A stretch of 44,862 nucleotides of DNA, taken from contig UQPB01000028.1 in the NCBI GenBank assembly GCA_900542835.1, forward strand, positions 1 to 44,862, read 5' to 3'. Position numbers and translations under genes: made by a program. Each line of letters opens with the position of its first letter. The first letter of the stretch is position 1. Below are positions 40,494-44,862 of this stretch, one piece after another. The DNA is from an uncultured Pelosinus sp. GTDB taxonomy: Bacteria; Bacillota; Negativicutes; Sporomusales; Acetonemataceae. The notes under the pieces are model-generated. The model saw only the letters and a list, made by a program, of their open reading frames with translations, was not told the DNA's origin and made no database searches.

Positions 40494-40522
40494 TTGACAA
40501 GCGCCGCCAACCATGTTAGACT
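40494..40522 (+). promoter_or_regulatory. Sigma-A promoter of the Mn riboswitch/exporter unit
   Basis: TTGACA (40494-40499), a 17-nt spacer and TAGACT (40517-40522) give a start near 40530, directly before the riboswitch. Confidence 0.85.
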
Positions 40523-40530
40523 GTTGCCAA

Positions 40531-40656
40531 CGCCTAAAAGGGAGTAGTTAGACAGACAAAGTCAACACATTGGCTCGCGCCTGGCTTTGTCGTTGGCTGT
40601 CGCCAATTAACGAGACTTTAGCATGGCTGTTTGCCATGCCGGAGTCTCGTTTTTAT
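40531..40656 (+). ncRNA. yybP-ykoY manganese riboswitch with terminator
   Basis: The conserved elements occur in order: GGGAGTAG (40540-40547), GTCAACA (40561-40567), GGCTTTGTCG, GCTGTCGCCAA (40596-40606), then CGAGACTTTAGC and GCCGGAGTCTCG (40611-40649). The last pair makes a terminator followed by TTTTTATT. It matches the yybP-ykoY class, which binds Mn2+ and turns on exporters. The gene behind it is a GDT1/UPF0016 exporter, the classic partner. Confidence 0.95.
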
Positions 40657-40687
40657 TATATATTTTTATTTTTAAGGAGGACTCAAC

Positions 40688-41365
40688 ATGACTGCATTCC
40701 TGGCATCCATGGCATTTGTTGTCTTAGCGGAAATGGGCGACAAAACACAGCTGCTGGCGATGGCGTTCGCCGCTAAATACCGCTGGCAAACCGTAATGTG
40801 GGGCGTATTCGCCGCCACGGTACTTAATCACTTATTTGCCGTCATCGTCGGCAGCTACCTGACCAGCTTTGTACCGCTGAGTTATATTCAGATCACCGCT
40901 GCCGTATCGTTTATTATCTTCGGGTTATGGACAATCCGGGGCGACACGCTTGACGGCGAGGACAAGGCCTGTAAACGCTCTCCCTTCTGGACAGTAGCCA
41001 TTGCCTTCTTTATTGCCGAAATGGGCGATAAAACCCAGTTGGCTACCGTGGCTCTGGCGGCTCAGTTCAACGCGCTGCTGCCTGTGTGGCTGGGAACAAC
41101 CACCGGCATGATGATCGCCGACGGCATCGGCATTATCATCGGCATTGTCCTGGGAAAACGAATTCCCGAACGGACCGTAAAGTGGACGGCAGCGCTGATC
41201 TTCATTGCCTTTGGCCTGTTTGGCCTCTATGACGCCCTGCCGGCACAGCTGCTGACCACAACCAATATTGCCGCCTGTTTGTCGGGCACCGCCCTGCTGA
41301 TGTATTTAGTTACTAAGCTGGAAGCCAAGAAGCCGGCGGCTGCCCCTGGCGATACTGCCAACTAG
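40688..41365 (+). CDS. TMEM165/GDT1 (UPF0016) family manganese exporter
   Basis: A 225-residue membrane protein of about six or seven helices in two halves. Each half carries the family motif E-x-G-D-K-T-Q (AEMGDKTQLL at 14-23, AEMGDKTQLA at about 114-123), which forms the cation site. Family members export Mn2+ (or exchange Ca2+/Mn2+ for H+). The Mn riboswitch upstream strongly supports Mn efflux. AAGGAGG is 7-8 nt before the ATG. Confidence 0.94.
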   Translation: MTAFLASMAFVVLAEMGDKTQLLAMAFAAKYRWQTVMWGVFAATVLNHLFAVIVGSYLTSFVPLSYIQITAAVSFIIFGLWTIRGDTLDGEDKACKRSPFWTVAIAFFIAEMGDKTQLATVALAAQFNALLPVWLGTTTGMMIADGIGIIIGIVLGKRIPERTVKWTAALIFIAFGLFGLYDALPAQLLTTTNIAACLSGTALLMYLVTKLEAKKPAAAPGDTAN

Positions 41366-41553
41366 GTCTGTTGCAAACAATCCTGCCTCCCGCTGCGGTG
41401 AGCTTTGCCCCAACTAACGGTGCAATTGCGCCGAAACGAAAATAGCTGGCGAGCCGGCTGGTTGTCAGCCGCGGTGCCGGCGGACAGGGCAAGCTGCCGC
41501 CAAAATCCACCGGATCAGGCCTGACAGGGAACTACCAGCCGGCACGAATAAAC

Positions 41554-41600
41554 AAAAAGGACCGAAGCGCCGGCTGATCAGCCGCGGCTTCGGTCCTTTC
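41554..41600 (-). terminator. Terminator of the secreted-protein gene
   Basis: AAAGGACCGAAGC and GCTTCGGTCCTTT arms flank an inner CGGCTGATCAGCCG palindrome. On the minus strand it is followed by TTTGTTTATTC, 5 nt after the stop. Confidence 0.88.
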
Positions 41601-41604
41601 CTTG

Positions 41605-42072
41605 CTATTTCGCTTTGTATACGGTAGCGATGTACCAGTTGCCGGCACTGTTTTTCTGCATTTGTGCGTAATAATCTGAGCCGGCATGAACAATTTTGAC
41701 AACCGCCCGGGTTGTTCCCCGCGACATCAGGCTGAACCCGTCGGCATTGCCGTCAAAGCCGTATTGATAAGAATCGGCTCTGGCCGCCGCCAGCGGGTTG
41801 CCGTATACGATGCGAACCGGATCGCCGGTCCAGCGGTCCGCATGGCGGGCATAGGCATCAGGCAGGGCAATGCGGCTGAACTTGCGGTATTTGTCGTACT
41901 GGCCGCTGGCCAGCAGCATATCCAAATAATCTTCCATATCATAGCTTCTGACCGTGGTCTTCGTCTCGCGCGACGGCGACGAATGAGCGTTGGCGACAGG
42001 CTGTCCCATCAGGTTGAAGGCAAAAGCGGCACCGACGAAAGCGATCATGGCGCTGCGAACAAATTTATGCAT
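41605..42072 (-). CDS. Secreted protein of unknown function
   Basis: A 155-residue protein with a signal peptide (cleavage near VANA|HS, about residue 29). The mature part has no cysteine; Tyr- and Asp-rich helices (SYDMEDYLDMLLASGQYDKYRKF) come first and a beta-rich end last. No domain recognised. GGGGAGAG lies 7 nt before ATG 42072. It is monocistronic with its own terminator. Confidence 0.75.
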   Translation of the reverse strand: MHKFVRSAMIAFVGAAFAFNLMGQPVANAHSSPSRETKTTVRSYDMEDYLDMLLASGQYDKYRKFSRIALPDAYARHADRWTGDPVRIVYGNPLAAARADSYQYGFDGNADGFSLMSRGTTRAVVKIVHAGSDYYAQMQKNSAGNWYIATVYKAK

Positions 42073-42312
42073 GCTGATCTCTCCCCTATCTGCTTTTTGC
42101 CTGTGCTGTCCAGGCTACATTATTAGTAACGGTTGGCGGCATCAGAAAGTAACGGCTTGGCTGCTGCCAGATTTTATGCCAACGCCGGCCGGCCAAACCG
42201 CTCCCGGCGTTATCGCCAGGTACGCTCCACTGGCTCATGCTGTCGCCTTGTCTGACGAAAAGTTTCTGTCACTGGGGCAGCATCGCGCTAAACAACCGCC
42301 GGCACGCATTCA

Positions 42313-43161
42313 TTATTCCTTGATCTCATAAATGCTTTTCGCAGTATCTGTGAGTTGCGAAGCAATGACTGCCAGGCTTTGGCTTGCCTTGGCCATTTCC
42401 TGAATTGCCGTCGACTGGCCGCCGACGTTTTCTTCTATATTAGTAATCATCTGGCTAAGGGTACTGGTCAGGGTGTAGATACTTTTCAGTGATTCGGAAA
42501 TTCGCGCAACCGATTCCGAGCTGGCCACGGCCAGCTTCCGGACTTCTTCGGCGACAACGCTGAAGCCGCGGCCCTGTTCACCAACCCTGGCAGCCTCAAT
42601 AGCCGCGTTTAATCCCAACAGGTTGGTCTGAGCCGCGACATTTTTGATAAACTCGACAATCTCATCGGTTTGCCGTGTCGATTCCAGCAGCTTCTTCCCC
42701 AGTTGATTCAGATCGTTGCCGGTGCGGGATACCTCGGTCGAATGGCTGGCCAATTCCTCCAATCCGGCTGTCAGTTCTTCGGATGAGGCGGCTACCTCGT
42801 TGGACACACTGCTTAATTGCTCCATCTGGGCGACGCTTTGATTAATCGTAATGCAGCCGACAACCGTATCGCCATCCTTGACCGGATAGGCGCTGACAAT
42901 ATAGGCAACGCCATATGCCGACTTTTCTTTTGAAATAACACGGGATACCGGCAGGCCTGTTTCCAGGCATTGCTTTGACGCGCCGGCGTTGACCGGGCTG
43001 CCGATAGCAATATTCAGCCGCAGGTTTTCCGCCGGCTGATAACAGATGTAGCGGCCGTCTCTGATAACAAGTACGCCGATATCGCCGGGGATGATGTCAT
43101 TCATATGGGGAGCCATCTTACAAAACATGTCCAGCATTTCCGATCCGGTGACCGAGCTCAT
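42313..43161 (-). CDS. Soluble methyl-accepting chemotaxis-like protein
   Basis: A 282-residue cytoplasmic chemoreceptor with no membrane segment. The first about 125 residues form a small sensor domain (VLVIRDGRYICYQPAENLRL; GCITINQSV), and the rest is a short MCP signalling domain with tip AAQTNLLGLNAAIEAARVGEQGRGFSVVAEEVRKLA. It resembles compact soluble receptors such as YfmS of B. subtilis. The start ATG 43161 has GGGAGGGG 5-6 nt upstream; the longer frame has no RBS. Its ligand is unknown. Confidence 0.88.
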   Translation of the reverse strand: MSSVTGSEMLDMFCKMAPHMNDIIPGDIGVLVIRDGRYICYQPAENLRLNIAIGSPVNAGASKQCLETGLPVSRVISKEKSAYGVAYIVSAYPVKDGDTVVGCITINQSVAQMEQLSSVSNEVAASSEELTAGLEELASHSTEVSRTGNDLNQLGKKLLESTRQTDEIVEFIKNVAAQTNLLGLNAAIEAARVGEQGRGFSVVAEEVRKLAVASSESVARISESLKSIYTLTSTLSQMITNIEENVGGQSTAIQEMAKASQSLAVIASQLTDTAKSIYEIKE

Positions 43162-43410
43162 AACTACCCCTCCCATTGTTTTCCTGGTAATTTTTTCGAC
43201 AAGCATCGGCATGGTTCCTGCCGTAAAACGGAAAAACAGCTAGAAAAGCGGCGTATAGACGAGTTTTAGCGAGATTTTTGCCGCTGCTATTTTCCCAGAC
43301 TGCCTCCTGGCGGCTAAATTGCGGCAGCATGGGGCGAAGCTGCTCAGACAGACTGATTTGTGGTATGATAAGCAGAGAGAAAATCAGCATTGTTTTATGG
43401 AGATGATAAT

Positions 43411-44157
43411 GTGATCATATTCAAATCAGACAGGGAAATTCAACTGATGCGGGAGGCGGGCCGGATTGTTGCGCAATGCCACGCCGTCCTGAAAGAACAT
43501 ATTCAGCCTGGCATTACCACCCGCGAGCTGGATCACATCGCGGAAAAATTTATTGCCCGTTCCGGCGGCATTGCCAGCTTTAAAGGGCATCAGGGCTTTC
43601 CCGCCTGCATTTGCACCGCTATCAACGACGTGATCTGCCACGGTATTCCCGATCAGACGAAGCTGCGCTCCGGCGATGTCATTACCATTGATATTGGCGT
43701 GAAGCTGAACGGCTATCACGGTGATTCCGCCTGGTCCTACGCTGTCGGCCAGGTGTCGCCGGCAATTGAGCAGTTGATGCGGGTAACGGAGGAATGCCTG
43801 CAGCTAGGCATCGGGCAGGCCCGGCCGGGAAACCGGATCGGCGATATTGGCGCCGCTATCCAAAATCACGCCGAGCGCTACCGCTACGGGATTGTCCGCG
43901 ATTTTTGCGGGCATGGCGTTGGCCGTGATCTGTGGGAAGAGCCGCAAATCCCCCACTATGGTCAGGCCGGCAAGGGCCGCCTGCTTAAACCCGGCATGGT
44001 TGTCGCCATTGAGCCGATGATTACCAACGGCGGCTGGCAGGCGAAAATTGCCGCCGACGGCTGGACCGCCCGTACTGCCGATCGCTCAATCTGCGCCCAG
44101 TATGAGCATACGATCGCCATTCTCGAGGATGAGACAGTCATTCTTACCCAGTTATAA
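43411..44157 (+). CDS. map: Type I methionine aminopeptidase
   Basis: A 248-residue cytosolic metallopeptidase that removes initiator Met from new proteins. The metal ligands are seen in ITIDIGVKLNGYHGDSA (two Asp), FCGHGVG (His), AIEPM (Glu) and QYEHT (Glu). GTG 43411 is the start, with GGAGATGATAA just before it; the earlier in-frame codon at 43390 has no RBS. No N-terminal zinc-finger domain, as usual in bacteria. It lies outside the ribosomal protein cluster, so it may be a second copy. Confidence 0.93.
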   Translation: MIIFKSDREIQLMREAGRIVAQCHAVLKEHIQPGITTRELDHIAEKFIARSGGIASFKGHQGFPACICTAINDVICHGIPDQTKLRSGDVITIDIGVKLNGYHGDSAWSYAVGQVSPAIEQLMRVTEECLQLGIGQARPGNRIGDIGAAIQNHAERYRYGIVRDFCGHGVGRDLWEEPQIPHYGQAGKGRLLKPGMVVAIEPMITNGGWQAKIAADGWTARTADRSICAQYEHTIAILEDETVILTQL

Positions 44158-44229
44158 GCGGCAGTCTCCGCAACGCTGCCGCTTGTACCGCCGCAGAAAC
44201 CAACGCTGTAACCGAGGAGAGTGACAAAG

Positions 44230-44706
44230 TTGAAATATCAGGACTATATTTCCTGGGACGAATACTTTATGGGTATTGCCTTGCTTTCGGCCATGAGGAG
44301 CAAAGACCCGAACACGCGAGTGGGCGCGTGCATTGTCAATGAAGATAATCACATTGTCTCTATCGGCTATAACGGCCTGCCGGCCGGCTGCTCGGACGAC
44401 GAGTATCCCTGGACAGGAAGCGGCGACACGCTTGATACGAAATACCCTTATGTCTGCCACGCCGAGCTCAACGCCATATTAAATGCCACCGCCTCTTTGA
44501 AGGGCTGCCGGCTGTATACGGCGCTGTTTCCCTGCAACGAATGTACAAAAGCGATCATCCAGTCAGGCATTAAAGAGGTCGTGTTTTTGTCGGATAAATA
44601 CCATGATACCGATATCTGCAAAGCGTCGCGCCGCATGCTGGCCAGCGCCGGCGTCTTTTACCGTCAGTACGAGTCTACCGGCCGCGCGATCCATATCCCG
44701 GTTTAA
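44230..44706 (+). CDS. dCMP deaminase (ComEB-type)
   Basis: A 158-residue zinc enzyme that converts dCMP to dUMP for thymidylate synthesis. The zinc site is CHAELNAIL and PCNECTKAI (catalytic Glu in HAE). SMRSKDPNTRVGACIV and GYNGLPAG are typical nucleotide-binding blocks. The start is taken as TTG 44230 because GAGGAG is about 8 nt before it; GTG 44221 directly follows the RBS with no spacer. It lies 72 nt after map on the same strand. Confidence 0.94.
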   Translation: MKYQDYISWDEYFMGIALLSAMRSKDPNTRVGACIVNEDNHIVSIGYNGLPAGCSDDEYPWTGSGDTLDTKYPYVCHAELNAILNATASLKGCRLYTALFPCNECTKAIIQSGIKEVVFLSDKYHDTDICKASRRMLASAGVFYRQYESTGRAIHIPV

Positions 44707-44722
44707 GTTTGTAAGAGCGAAA

Positions 44723-44746
44723 GGCTTCCGGCGCAAGCCGGAAGCC
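44723..44746 (+). terminator. Hairpin after the dCMP deaminase gene
   Basis: Perfect 10-nt arms GGCTTCCGGC/GCCGGAAGCC with a GCAA loop. There is no T run after it, so it is a likely but not classic terminator. Confidence 0.6.
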
Positions 44747-44759
44747 TCAGGCCGTTGAT

Positions 44760-44860
44760 AAAGCCCCATCTACGTTGTTGGCCTCGCGATCCCCTTGCTA
44801 GCGTACCTTTCCGTACGCGTCGCTGCTGGGCTCGCGAGTCCGCCTAGTATCTGGGGCTTT
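44760..44860 (-). repeat. Palindromic GTACGC-core repeat, complete copy
   Basis: Three nested stems are visible: outer AAAGCCCC/GGGGCTTT (44760-44767, 44853-44860), middle CTCGCGA/TCGCGAG, and core GCGTAC/GTACGC (44801-44806, 44813-44818). The reverse complement aligns with 9525-9615: CTAGGCGG, GCAGCGACGCGTAC, AAGGTACGCTAGCAAGGG and CCAACAACGTAGATGG. It follows the dCMP deaminase gene at the very end of the window. Confidence 0.75.
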
Positions 44861-44862
44861 CT

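Overview
The window looks like chromosome of a GC-rich, anaerobic, endospore-forming Firmicute. Sporomusaceae (Negativicutes) is the best guess, but this is an inference from gene content and no taxonomic marker is present. Supporting signs are an alpha/beta-type small acid-soluble spore protein, a Spo0E-like phosphatase, a SpoVD-like PBP with a PASTA domain, formate-tetrahydrofolate ligase, an anaerobic-RNR-tail-like protein, and Firmicute RNA regulators (a T-box and a yybP-ykoY Mn riboswitch). Coding density is high, with mostly short operons that often end in strong hairpins.

Layout. 1-1258: 3' part of an IS256-family element. 1365-2235: tRNA-Val(CAC) and a secreted PG-binding/3D-domain protein. 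2589-5861: a four-gene ECF transporter operon behind a complete T-box leader whose specifier reads as UGG (Trp). 6098-9295: zinc-ribbon protein, polysaccharide deacetylase, D,D-carboxypeptidase, CheR. 9627-12728: fhs, a FolD lacking two cyclohydrolase residues, a 56-aa Spo0E-like protein and a cupin. 12915-15650: SASP, SpoVD-like PBP, DUF5662. 15820-20765: beta-propeller protein, DUF2935 protein, trmB, and an AAA+ regulator without the sigma-54 GAFTGA loop. 21087-26378: NrdD-tail-like protein, an O2-type H-NOX chemoreceptor, flavoprotein, L,D-transpeptidase, a UbiA-family enzyme with a 3' frameshift, and a secreted protein. 26509-32381: 5'-nucleotidase, tRNA-Thr(CGT), two DMT transporters, HD phosphohydrolase, amino-acid-binding lipoprotein, FabZ-like protein. 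32453-35629: bioY-thiolase-acyl-CoA ligase under an evident BirA operator. 35895-40320: phasin-like and Cys-rich small proteins, then a Crp/Fnr regulator and a three-gene cluster. 40494-44706: Mn-riboswitch-controlled GDT1 exporter, secreted protein, soluble chemoreceptor, map, dCMP deaminase.

The strongest candidate for an undescribed system is 36607-40320. A Crp/Fnr regulator is followed by a palindrome centred near -41.5 of the next promoter, then a signal-less DUF1858/solute-binding-fold protein, a Cys-rich HypB/UreG/CobW-type GTPase and an ABC ATPase with its own N-terminal helical domain. There is no permease, so the three proteins look like a cytoplasmic NTP-driven cofactor or metal-handling machine rather than a transporter. 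Also notable are the H-NOX chemoreceptor with the complete O2-binding residue set, the modified FolD, and a family of about 80-100 bp nested palindromic repeats with a GCGTAC/GTACGC core (9418, 9525, 18110, 44760). Three short genes (10138-9968, 36412-36272, 31335-31246) were found by direct reading of the minus strand.
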